Assembly: GCA_017540085.1 (NCBI GenBank)
Contig: JAFYBQ010000001.1
Span: forward strand, 1 to 64,000
DNA: 64,000 bases
Direction of reading: 5' to 3'
Source of the DNA: Synergistaceae bacterium
GTDB lineage: Bacteria; Synergistota; Synergistia; Synergistales; Aminobacteriaceae
This document shows, one piece after another, positions 16,437-24,264 of the stretch. The notes under the pieces were generated by a model that saw only the letters and a program-made list of their open reading frames with translations, made no database searches and was not told the DNA's origin. The position numbers were made by a program, and so were the translations under genes. How positions within the stretch are numbered: position 1 is the stretch's first letter; each line of letters begins with the position of its first letter.

Positions 16437-17829
16437 GGGACTGGAGAACATACAAGCCGCAATAGACCGCCACGAGTCCGAATGGCGAAAGGAACAGGGC
16501 GAGGAACTCACCGAAAGACATCCCCGCATAAGCCTTGAGGAAGCCGTAAGGCGCAGGATCGCAGAACAGCCAGTAACAGAGGGAAGCGGGAAATTCTCCG
16601 CAGACAGGTTTTTGGGCGGAAACACAAAGCCCGTGAAGCATGAGCCGGAAGCAGAGAGAATCCCGGAGCCTGAAGCCGTCAGCATTGAGCCGGAAAAGCC
16701 AGAGTCCTCCGTCCGTCATTCATGGCTGTACAATGAGGTCATGAAGGCCGTGAATCATGCCTCAGCGGGAAAGAATGACGCGAAAATCATCGCAGTTTTC
16801 ATCCCCGTTGCCCAAGAAGGAGCAGAGGCCCGCGAAATTCCCAATGATGACGCAGAATTTTCCGGGGACGGCGGAAACGTTCAGGCCGTTGAAATCATCA
16901 GGCACAAGGACGGGAAACACTCACGGCTTTATGACGAGGTTATGAGGGCCGTTAATGACTCGGCGGAGGACGGGCGGAAAATTGTCGCGGTGTTCGTGCC
17001 GTTATTGCAGGACGGGAAAGAGTTTGAGGATCTCCCGGCGGATGAGACCGTAACGCTTTCGGCGGTGAGCGGGGATGCCGTGAAGATTGAGACTGCCCCG
17101 GAGAATGAGCCGGAGTCAGTGCTGGAAGACCTGCCCGCAGTAACAGCCCCTGAAGACGCAGAAATCCCCGCGCTGATACCTGCCGCAATTGAGACAGAGC
17201 CGGAGCCGGAAATCCCAGAAGACATCACCGAGCCTGAGCCGGAAATTTTTGCCCAGCCCGCACCCGAAACAGAGTCAGAGCCAGTCCCGGAAGTGTCAGC
17301 GGAATTTGACCTAATCCCCGAAATGAAAGAGCCTGACCCCGTTGTCATTGAGGCGTTGCAGGAAATTGAAGAGAAACTTGACGGGGAAACGGAAAATCCC
17401 GCCGATGAGTCAGAACCCGCAATCCCTGAGCCGGAAACACTGCCGGAAATCTCAGAGAGTGAGACCGATACGCAAGCCCCCGGAATTTTCCCGGAAGAGT
17501 CAGAGCCGGAAGCGGAAATTGCCCCCCCTGAGCCTGAAACCGAGACAGAATCCCAAGAGCCTGAAACAGAATATGATGATGTGAATGATGTCCTCCAAGA
17601 CGGAGAGCCGATGACGTTCGAGAATATCGAGACTATCGGCAATGATGAGCCGGAGCAGGAAGAAATCACACTACCCGCGGAGCTTGAAGATGATGAAATT
17701 CTTGACGGCGGGGAATTTGACGAGTCTTTGACCGAGATTCACACCGCTGATGATGAGGATGACACGATAATACTTGAGGGCGATGATGACGGCGAAATAG
17801 AATTATTGCCTGACCCCGTGAAACAGTAA
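16423..17829 (+). CDS. Acidic Glu/Pro-rich protein coupled to ParA-like gene, unknown function
   Basis: This 468-aa protein has three parts. A basic/charged N-terminal helix region spans about residues 1-55 (IFRGLENIQAAIDRHESEW). It is followed by two related ~45-residue modules, LYNEVMKAVNHA...KIIAVFIPV near 105 and LYDEVMRAVNDS...KIVAVFVPL near 170. A long disordered tail of PEPE/EPE-type repeats ends in a very acidic stretch (DDEDDTIILEGDDDGE). The ATG at 16423 overlaps the ParA stop by 14 bases. The module pair looks like a small alpha/beta domain, but I do not recognise the family. Adjacent placement suggests it binds or is positioned by the ATPase. Confidence 0.75.
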   Translation: MRIFRGLENIQAAIDRHESEWRKEQGEELTERHPRISLEEAVRRRIAEQPVTEGSGKFSADRFLGGNTKPVKHEPEAERIPEPEAVSIEPEKPESSVRHSWLYNEVMKAVNHASAGKNDAKIIAVFIPVAQEGAEAREIPNDDAEFSGDGGNVQAVEIIRHKDGKHSRLYDEVMRAVNDSAEDGRKIVAVFVPLLQDGKEFEDLPADETVTLSAVSGDAVKIETAPENEPESVLEDLPAVTAPEDAEIPALIPAAIETEPEPEIPEDITEPEPEIFAQPAPETESEPVPEVSAEFDLIPEMKEPDPVVIEALQEIEEKLDGETENPADESEPAIPEPETLPEISESETDTQAPGIFPEESEPEAEIAPPEPETETESQEPETEYDDVNDVLQDGEPMTFENIETIGNDEPEQEEITLPAELEDDEILDGGEFDESLTEIHTADDEDDTIILEGDDDGEIELLPDPVKQ

Positions 17830-17840
17830 ACGACAGCCGC

Positions 17841-17878
17841 GATTCCTCCGTCAATTTCAGGCGGGGGAATCTTTTTTT
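17841..17878 (+). terminator. Intrinsic terminator of the ParA operon, overlapping the rsmA 3' end
   Basis: Arms GATTCCTCCG (17841-17850) and CGGGGGAATC (17862-17871) form a 10-bp stem with one wobble, followed by seven T. The minus-strand rsmA stop at 17857 lies in the loop. Confidence 0.85.
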
Positions 17879-18618
17879 GCCTCCCCGTAAATTTCAAGCC
17901 ATTCACCGCAGGTTAAATCTTCAGCCCTCATTGAGCCGTAATTGAGACAGTCAGCAAACCCCTTCAGGTTGTTGGCCAGAGTCTTGCGCCGATGAGAGAA
18001 TCCCCGGTGCAAAATTTCACTCCACAATGAGTCCCGCGCAAGCCCGAAATTTTCCGTGATGACAATCTCGCACAAGACCGAGTCGACATTCGGAACAGGC
18101 CGGAAGCATTCACGCGAAACATTCCGCACAATCTCAGCATGTCCCATCGCCTGAACCGTAACTCCGAGGGGGTAGCGTTCTTTCGTGTCAGGTGGGGCAG
18201 TCAGCCTCATGGCCGGTTCTTTCTGCAGCATGTACAAGTGATAGCGCAGGCCGGACTCCGCAAAATTCAGAAGCTCCCATATTAGCGGGGTCGTTATGTT
18301 GTAGGGGATATTCGCCGCGACTTTGTTCGGGAAGGGAGTCAGACTCGCGTAATCATATCTCACAGCGTCAGCCCAATGTAACACAAGGCGGGAGTCATTC
18401 CGGGAAATTTCTTCAAGCTCAGGCCGTAATCTTTCGTCAATCTCTACGGCGTGGACGCATTTCACATTCTCAGCAAGAAGAGCGCGAGTCAGGACTCCGT
18501 GCCCCGGCCCGATTTCGAGAATCACATCATCAGGCGACAGGCAAGCACGGCGAATTATGCAGGCCAAAATATTGCGGTCAACAAGAAAATTCTGCCCGTA
18601 ACGCTTTAACGCCCTCAT
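17857..18618 (-). CDS. rsmA: 16S rRNA (adenine1518/1519-N6)-dimethyltransferase RsmA (KsgA)
   Basis: This 253-aa SAM-dependent methyltransferase dimethylates two adenines in 16S rRNA helix 45 during 30S maturation. The N-terminal KRYGQNFLVD is family-typical, the SAM site is LEIGPGHGVLT near residue 35, and the catalytic NIPYNI (family N-[IL]-PY) lies near residue 98. It lacks nothing obvious, although it is slightly shorter than the ~270-aa norm. It overlaps the upstream PAS/GGDEF-like gene by four bases (ATGA), and is the last gene of the minus-strand run starting at 23772. Confidence 0.94.
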   Translation of the reverse strand: MRALKRYGQNFLVDRNILACIIRRACLSPDDVILEIGPGHGVLTRALLAENVKCVHAVEIDERLRPELEEISRNDSRLVLHWADAVRYDYASLTPFPNKVAANIPYNITTPLIWELLNFAESGLRYHLYMLQKEPAMRLTAPPDTKERYPLGVTVQAMGHAEIVRNVSRECFRPVPNVDSVLCEIVITENFGLARDSLWSEILHRGFSHRRKTLANNLKGFADCLNYGSMRAEDLTCGEWLEIYGEAKKDSPA

Positions 18619-19895
18619 GAGTTCCTCGCAAGGACGGTTACATTTCCGCCCGACTCTGTCGCCTCAGACAGTGCAGAATATGCCGCGTCAATCATTTCTT
18701 CCGCGCTCATATATCCCCCGTCAGCAACATCAGCAACTCCCGCCGACAGAACGACATCCTTCCCCCTTGCGCGAATCTCATTCGACATAATCACAGCCGC
18801 CGCCCCGGAACAATGAGACAGTATCATGAAATCGTCATTGTTCCACCGCGCAAAATCCGTTTTCCCGCGCTCCTTCAGGTATCTCTGAGTCGTCCGCACA
18901 AAGCCACGTATAATTCTCTCTGTCGCAGAATATCCGCGGGCATCGTGTATTATCCTGTAATTGTCGACACGCATTATTATGAGACTCAAATGTTCCCCGC
19001 TGTGCATAGCGTCATGTAAATTCCGGGCTATGATATGCTCCATTCCCCTGCGGTTAAGGACTCCGCTTGCCGTATCAGCCGTGAGAAGCCGCCGCAGCTG
19101 CTCATGAGTCCGCCGGAAGTCTGTAACATCCTCAAACGTAAGCAGTACGCACTGAAGGCCGCTCCACTCAATCGGAGTCGCGTGGAGGATTACGCGCCGC
19201 GAGGTGTCAATCTCAGCATCTCCGGGAAGCTCGCTCAAATCCTCGTCAAGATACGGCGAAATGTCGAAAGGGTAAAAGTTTTCCGCCGCTGAAATGTCCG
19301 GCATTGTGCATTCTGCTGACCCTGTGCGCTTCAACAGAATGTGCAGAATGTCGGAATTGTTTTCGGGCGAGATAAGCTCAATGATATTCCGCCCGACAAG
19401 ATCCGCCCTTACGCATGAGGCAAGAAACCTATTCACGGCCATGAATACCCCTTCAGAGTTCACGACACCTGCCCGGAATGGGACTGAGTTCAGGATTTCG
19501 GGGTTGCTGTAGATTACGGGCGCGGCACTAACGGAAGTTTTGCCGGAATCCCCGGACGTTATCCGCAGGACAACTCCGGCGATCCCCTGTCCGTCAATCC
19601 TCAGCGGGGACGCGGAAAGCTCCCAGATTTTTCCGTTGTCGGAAATCTCGATTGCGTTCGTGTCGCCGAGACAGGCCGCCGTCATTGCATCGTGTATTCC
19701 CATGTCTATATCTGTGATTAACGGGGGGTAATTCCTGCCTTCCTCGCACTTGTGGCCGAATAAGCGCGACGCTACAGCCTTGTAGCCGTGTGTCGCGTGT
19801 AACAGTTTGCCCTTTATGTTTATGACACAGCAGAGGAGTCCCGGACATGAATCCAGGACTCCGCCCCAGACGGTCATATTATTCTGAGTAGCCAT
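18615..19895 (-). CDS. PAS-domain protein with degenerate GGDEF domain
   Basis: This 426-aa protein is soluble, with no membrane segment seen. It has two PAS-like sensory regions (about residues 10-115 and 135-265) and a C-terminal diguanylate-cyclase fold beginning at TADTASGVLNRRGMEHI. The active-site signature that should read GG(D/E)EF reads NNDDF (ARWNNDDFMIL), so cyclic-di-GMP synthesis is unlikely; the domain may bind GTP or act as a partner. It overlaps galE by 17 bases and rsmA by four, so it is embedded in a housekeeping operon. The ATG at 19895 is used. What the PAS regions sense is not evident. Confidence 0.8.
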   Translation of the reverse strand: MATQNNMTVWGGVLDSCPGLLCCVINIKGKLLHATHGYKAVASRLFGHKCEEGRNYPPLITDIDMGIHDAMTAACLGDTNAIEISDNGKIWELSASPLRIDGQGIAGVVLRITSGDSGKTSVSAAPVIYSNPEILNSVPFRAGVVNSEGVFMAVNRFLASCVRADLVGRNIIELISPENNSDILHILLKRTGSAECTMPDISAAENFYPFDISPYLDEDLSELPGDAEIDTSRRVILHATPIEWSGLQCVLLTFEDVTDFRRTHEQLRRLLTADTASGVLNRRGMEHIIARNLHDAMHSGEHLSLIIMRVDNYRIIHDARGYSATERIIRGFVRTTQRYLKERGKTDFARWNNDDFMILSHCSGAAAVIMSNEIRARGKDVVLSAGVADVADGGYMSAEEMIDAAYSALSEATESGGNVTVLARNS

Positions 19896-20868
19896 TAGGG
19901 TGGGATTTATGCCATTTCCACGCCGATGCTATTATGTCCTCCATCCGCGTAATTTCCGGCTTCCATTTGAGAATCTCATGAGCCTTTGTGCTGTCGGCCA
20001 CGAGTTTGGCCGGGTCTCCTGCCCTCCTTGCGCCGATTTGGGCGGGAATCGCATGGCCGGTAACTTTCCGCGCCGCCGTAATCATCTCCATAACCGAATA
20101 GCCGTCCCCGCTTCCGAGGTTGAAGATGTCGCTTTCTCCGCCTGACCTGAGATATTCGAGCGCGAGAATATGAGCATGGGCTAAATCTTCCACGTGAATA
20201 TAGTCGCGTATACATGTGCCGTCCTTTGTCGGGTAGTCGTCTCCGTAGACAGTAACATGATCCCTTTTCCCTAACGGCACCTGAAGTATTATCGGGACAA
20301 GGTGCGACTCCGGGTGATGGTCTTCCCCTATTGAGCCGTCATGCCACGCCCCGGCAACGTTGAAATATCGCAGTGATACATAGCGTATGTCATACCGCCG
20401 TGATATCCAAGCCATCATTTTTTCCATAATGCGCTTGCTTTCACCGTAGGGATTCGTGGGTATTGTCGGGTCAGTCTCAAGAATCGGAATCTTTTTCGGC
20501 TCTCCGTAAGTCGCGGCTGTCGATGAAAATATTATCCGCTTTGCGTCATGCCTCTGCATAGCTTCAAGAAGGCTTATCATTCCGCCTACGTTGTTGTTGA
20601 AGTACTTTAGCGGCTTGTCTACGCTCTCCCCGACAAGCGAATACGCGCAGAAATGTATAACGGCCTCTATTTTGTTCTCCGTGAAAATTTTATCGAGGAC
20701 TCCCGCGTTACGTATATCGCCCTCGTAAAACTTTATGCCTTCCGGGATTGACTCCCTGTGGCCTGTTTCGAGATTGTCAACAACAATGACATCCTCCCCG
20801 TGATTAGTGAACGCCCTCACGTTATGCGAGCCGATATAGCCCGCACCCCCGCAGATTAGTACAGACAT
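19879..20868 (-). CDS. galE: UDP-glucose 4-epimerase GalE
   Basis: This 329-aa extended short-chain dehydrogenase interconverts UDP-glucose and UDP-galactose, supplying sugars for surface polysaccharide. The NAD site is VLICGGAGYIGSH at the N-terminus; catalytic Ser/Tyr/Lys are in FSSTAATYG and NPYGESK. The C-terminal half has the nucleotide-sugar motifs DGTCIRDYIHVEDLA and FNLGSGDGYSV. The start is ATG 20868 behind AAGGAGG. A neighbouring GT-C glycosyltransferase in the same operon is consistent with a cell-envelope role. Confidence 0.95.
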   Translation of the reverse strand: MSVLICGGAGYIGSHNVRAFTNHGEDVIVVDNLETGHRESIPEGIKFYEGDIRNAGVLDKIFTENKIEAVIHFCAYSLVGESVDKPLKYFNNNVGGMISLLEAMQRHDAKRIIFSSTAATYGEPKKIPILETDPTIPTNPYGESKRIMEKMMAWISRRYDIRYVSLRYFNVAGAWHDGSIGEDHHPESHLVPIILQVPLGKRDHVTVYGDDYPTKDGTCIRDYIHVEDLAHAHILALEYLRSGGESDIFNLGSGDGYSVMEMITAARKVTGHAIPAQIGARRAGDPAKLVADSTKAHEILKWKPEITRMEDIIASAWKWHKSHPNGYSE

Positions 20869-20882
20869 GAAAATTTCCTCCT

Positions 20883-21611
20883 TTAGTCCCTGTTTGAGTC
20901 TGTGTATGTCGGTGTCCTTATGGGCTGGAATATTACATCTCCCATGTTTACATCGTAGCTTTCTCCGAATGCGTGCTTTCTGCTTGTGCGAATGTCGGCA
21001 GGCTTCCTGACTGCTGACGGCCTCACCTCGTCATATATGCTGCGTCTTTCCGCGCCTTTCGGCCTGCTGAGTCCTTCCTGCATTACCCCGCAGAGCTTCA
21101 TGATTTCCCCTGCTGATGTCCGCGAAAACTCCGGGTAAGACATCCACCAGTCAGAGTCATTCACGCTGAAGAATATTGTCCCGTCCGCCTGAGCCGCTCT
21201 CAGTGATGACGGTATGAGCTTCCCGCCGTTAATGCTCCCTGCTTTGAGCCACGCGAAACTTCCGCCCATCCATGAATCGCCCGCAGGTGAGTCAGTTATT
21301 CCGAGCTTGGGAGAATTTGACCGCAGATATTTCCGGGCTGTGGACATTTTCCCGACAGAGACTCCCGCCCATATATCATTGCCGACTCTCTCAATACGCA
21401 CGGAGCCGGGCCAGTCATTTGGGACATCGGCAAAATATTTCCTCAGTGCGCGAATGTCGGGGGCTGTGTCTCCGTTGAGAGTTATTGCAGAGACTAGCGA
21501 ATAAAGCCCGCCGATTACCCTGTGAATTTCCGGGTCAGGGTCAACACCTGCAAATACGTTCGCGCTTGACAGTAACATGATAATGATTGACGCTGTGAAA
21601 ATTTTACGCAT
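20883..21611 (-). CDS. Secreted protein of unknown function
   Basis: This 242-aa protein has a clear signal peptide (MRKIFTASIIIMLLSSANVFA, cleavage near residue 21). I do not recognise the mature part. It is rich in Ser, Trp and Arg, contains WMGGSFAWLKAG and FFSVNDSDWWMSYP, and ends in a basic, probably unstructured tail. It has a single Cys after the signal region, so a disulfide-based fold is unlikely. It lies 14 bases upstream of galE and 19 downstream of the GT-C glycosyltransferase in the same unit, which points to an envelope role. Confidence 0.75.
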   Translation of the reverse strand: MRKIFTASIIIMLLSSANVFAGVDPDPEIHRVIGGLYSLVSAITLNGDTAPDIRALRKYFADVPNDWPGSVRIERVGNDIWAGVSVGKMSTARKYLRSNSPKLGITDSPAGDSWMGGSFAWLKAGSINGGKLIPSSLRAAQADGTIFFSVNDSDWWMSYPEFSRTSAGEIMKLCGVMQEGLSRPKGAERRSIYDEVRPSAVRKPADIRTSRKHAFGESYDVNMGDVIFQPIRTPTYTDSNRD

Positions 21612-21630
21612 AACAACATACCCTCTCTCT

Positions 21631-23199
21631 TTATTGGTTGCTGAGTAACAGAAGCCCCTGCGACTCGCTTATGTGATATATATTTCCGGGAAGGGGCGTA
21701 TCCGGCTTCAGGTCTGACGGCATAATGAGATATACCCGGCGTTTTCCGTCCCACAATGTTTTGACGGCTGACTTAGGGGCGATATATTTCCGTTCTGCGA
21801 CTCCAGGCGTAAGATCCGCGCTGATTATGCGTGAGTTCCGCAGGGTGTAGAAATACATTGACGGGTGATTGACTCCGTACTGCAATATGACATCATTGCC
21901 CCTTACCATGTCCCGGAGTCTTATCCCTGTATCCCGCGCCGAACATGCCCCGGATGAAAGGCTGAACACTCCCGCAAGAGGCATAAGACATATCAGCGCA
22001 GAGGCTGAGACATTCCGCGCCCATTTCACGGGCTGGCGGGTCTTCGTGTAGTACCATGACGCAAAGAAGAATAACGCCTCAGCCAGCCCCCAAGGGATTA
22101 ATGACATCATAGAAGCGTCAATCACCGGGAAATTGTGAGTCACAAAAGGCAGGAAGAAATACAGCACCGGGACAGAAAAAAGCGTATTGAACATGATACA
22201 GTAGCGCAGAGAATGAAAGCTCCGCTGAGTCAGCCACGTGTCAATCTTCCGTCCCAATAACGCCGACAATGCCGGGACACACGCGCCCATTGACAGAATA
22301 TCGCCCGACAATAACGGAGCAGTCCCAAAAACGAACACCCATACAAGCATAAGAAGGTCATGCGATTTCGGGGCAGGGTACTCACGCGGAAAGACCTCGT
22401 ACACAGCCCGCGCTATAAACCCGTGAAAAGGCACGAACGACACAAACAGGAACATTGCAATCCCCGCAAGCCCGCCGAAAGTGTACGTGTAATTCTGACA
22501 GCGCATGAAGTGTATGATTTCGGGATTAGCGATTACGATTGCGGCGAAATAGAGTCCCGACACGATTAATGTAATGAAGATTCCGCCCGGCCATGTGAAG
22601 AAGTCCCGCATTAAGTCCCAGTCCTCAGAGATTACGCAGTATATCAGCACCGCCAGTAACGGCAGATATAATCCCTCGAACCCACGCGAAATGAACGCAA
22701 GTGCTATAGCCGAGTGGGACATAATCAGCCTGCGTTTGTTTTCCCCTGACATTACGATTCCGGCGAGGGCGATTCCCATTAAGCACGAGTAAAGCGCATG
22801 AGATGATATGAACTGCGAGACGGTGAAGCACAGAGTCATTCCGGCGCAGACACACGCGGCAAGCCATGATTTTCGCACGGGGTCATCAATGTAGGGGCGT
22901 GCGGCTTTTGCTGATGCCCATACCATTCCGAGACCTGACAGCGCAGAAAAGAATCTCACGGCAAACTCGCTCCATCCTATGAGCTTCAGCGCGATTACTG
23001 ACAGCCACCAGTAGCCCATTGTCGCGCCCGACGCTAGAGCCTCCCCGATTTTAGGGACGAAATAATTTCCCCCGGCGGCCATGTGGACGGCTACGGAAGC
23101 ATTCACACCCTCAACAGGATCAATCAGCCCTCGCGAGCCTATCCCCCTGAAGAATATGTAGAACAGAAGAATCCCGAACAGTATAGCGGGCTTTCTCAT
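21631..23199 (-). CDS. GT-C fold (ArnT/PMT-like) membrane glycosyltransferase
   Basis: This 522-aa integral membrane protein has about 11-12 predicted helices and a soluble C-terminal region from about residue 420. The first periplasmic loop carries RGLIDPVEGVNASVAVHM, comparable to the conserved D-x-x-E loop of ArnT/PMT enzymes that take sugars from polyprenyl-phosphate donors. Such enzymes glycosylate lipid A, proteins or glycans on the outer face of the cytoplasmic membrane. The acceptor is unknown. The ATG lies three bases downstream of the isochorismatase-like stop and no good Shine-Dalgarno is visible, so it may rely on translational coupling. Confidence 0.8.
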   Translation of the reverse strand: MRKPAILFGILLFYIFFRGIGSRGLIDPVEGVNASVAVHMAAGGNYFVPKIGEALASGATMGYWWLSVIALKLIGWSEFAVRFFSALSGLGMVWASAKAARPYIDDPVRKSWLAACVCAGMTLCFTVSQFISSHALYSCLMGIALAGIVMSGENKRRLIMSHSAIALAFISRGFEGLYLPLLAVLIYCVISEDWDLMRDFFTWPGGIFITLIVSGLYFAAIVIANPEIIHFMRCQNYTYTFGGLAGIAMFLFVSFVPFHGFIARAVYEVFPREYPAPKSHDLLMLVWVFVFGTAPLLSGDILSMGACVPALSALLGRKIDTWLTQRSFHSLRYCIMFNTLFSVPVLYFFLPFVTHNFPVIDASMMSLIPWGLAEALFFFASWYYTKTRQPVKWARNVSASALICLMPLAGVFSLSSGACSARDTGIRLRDMVRGNDVILQYGVNHPSMYFYTLRNSRIISADLTPGVAERKYIAPKSAVKTLWDGKRRVYLIMPSDLKPDTPLPGNIYHISESQGLLLLSNQ

Positions 23200-23202
23200 C
23201 TG

Positions 23203-23772
23203 CTACTTGAAGAGGGGCAGCAACGCTTTGAACTGAGGAGTGCCTGCCTTCCCTAAAAGCTGGTATATCACCGTTTCAGTTGGGACGACTAAGCACCCAA
23301 TATCCCGCAGTGCCTCAAGAGCGAGCGAATGATTTTCAGGCGAACGACTCCCGCATGAGTCAGCGGCAATTACGACATTAAGGTTATATTTCTCCTGAAG
23401 TCCCAGCGCAGTCCCAAGAACGCAGATATGAGTCTCAATCCCGAACAATATAGCGGTGTCCTTTGTGCCTGACGTGAATCGAAGATTGAGGAAAGCGTCC
23501 CCGAACCCGGGATTATCACAGCAGGAAAATTCTACCTTGTCGATTTTCGGCGAGCCTTCCGGGATTAGGGCTGACAGCTCCGGGACAGTCGCGCCGATTC
23601 CTTTCGGGTATTGCTCCGACAGCATGACAGGGACAGAAAGCTCACGGGCTGAGGTCAGGAGCTTGTTAGAATTTGCGAGTACGTTATCTTTATTGAACAT
23701 GGCCGGGAGGAGTCGTTCCTGAATGTCAATCATAAGCAGGAAAGATGACATAGCCTCTATAGACTTCCGCAA
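23203..23772 (-). CDS. Isochorismatase-family cysteine hydrolase
   Basis: This 189-aa alpha/beta hydrolase has the family's catalytic triad in view: Asp in FLLMIDIQERLLP, Lys in EQYPKGIGATVPEL and Cys in IETHICVLGTALGL with the preceding cis-peptide region. Relatives hydrolyse isochorismate, nicotinamide, ureidoacrylate or act as YcaC-like enzymes; the true substrate is not evident. TTG 23772 has GAGAGG nine bases upstream; ATG 23751 is the alternative but its Shine-Dalgarno would be too close. It is the first gene of the six-gene minus-strand unit ending in rsmA. Confidence 0.85.
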   Translation of the reverse strand: MRKSIEAMSSFLLMIDIQERLLPAMFNKDNVLANSNKLLTSARELSVPVMLSEQYPKGIGATVPELSALIPEGSPKIDKVEFSCCDNPGFGDAFLNLRFTSGTKDTAILFGIETHICVLGTALGLQEKYNLNVVIAADSCGSRSPENHSLALEALRDIGCLVVPTETVIYQLLGKAGTPQFKALLPLFK

Positions 23773-23854
23773 GTGAAACAGCCTCTCAATCTGTGAAAAT
23801 TTTGTGTGAAAATTATTATATACTATGTGAAAAAATGAAAGGGGATTACGGCTT

Positions 23855-24139
23855 ATGAGCGTGAAAAAAGTTACGGCATTCTATCTTGAGGGCTGCCCGT
23901 ATTGCAGGCAGGCTCGCGAGGCGGTGAAGGAATTATGCGGGGGCAATGCGGCGTATTCGTCCGTAAAAATCGACTGGGTAGAAGAGAATCAGCACCCGGA
24001 AATTTCAGCGCAGTATGATTACTACCGTGTGCCGACATTTTTTGTTGACGGCGTGAAAGTGTCAGAAGCGAGGCCGGGCGAAAAGTACGAGGAGTGCCGG
24101 GAGAATGTGAGGCGGGTATTTGAGGCGGCATTAGCGTAA
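23855..24139 (+). CDS. Glutaredoxin-like protein (CPYC active site)
   Basis: This 94-aa thioredoxin-fold protein has the redox motif GCPYCRQ at about residues 14-20 and the conserved cis-Pro segment VPTFFVDG near residue 64. It would act as a small cytoplasmic dithiol carrier or reductant. It is transcribed divergently from the isochorismatase-like gene, with about 80 bases of AT-rich DNA between. The ATG follows AGGGG by nine bases. Confidence 0.88.
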   Translation: MSVKKVTAFYLEGCPYCRQAREAVKELCGGNAAYSSVKIDWVEENQHPEISAQYDYYRVPTFFVDGVKVSEARPGEKYEECRENVRRVFEAALA

Positions 24140-24188
24140 TATTAGCGGTGTGAGAGTCGGAAAAAATGCTAAAATATTCGCAATGATT

Positions 24189-24229
24189 AACCCCTTTGTG
24201 CTGAAAGTGCTTAGGGGTTGAAATTTTTT
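24189..24229 (+). terminator. Hairpin with T run between glutaredoxin and CPA2 antiporter genes
   Basis: AACCCCT (24189-24195) pairs with AGGGGTT (24213-24219); then GAAA and six T follow. It probably ends the glutaredoxin transcript, or could act as an attenuator in the antiporter leader, since it lies only 36 bases before the start. Confidence 0.55.
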
Positions 24230-24264
24230 CGCGGGATGAGCGGACAAGAAAGGAGAGAATAAAA

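Noticed and set aside
16929-17669. Minus-strand Ser/Gly-rich 246-codon frame
   Set aside because: Antisense of the Glu/Pro-rich tail gene; composition follows from GAG/CCG codons and no start context is seen.
15735-17829. Chromosome or plasmid partition locus
   Set aside because: The ATPase is ParA-like, but there is no ParB, no parS-like repeats and no replication gene nearby.
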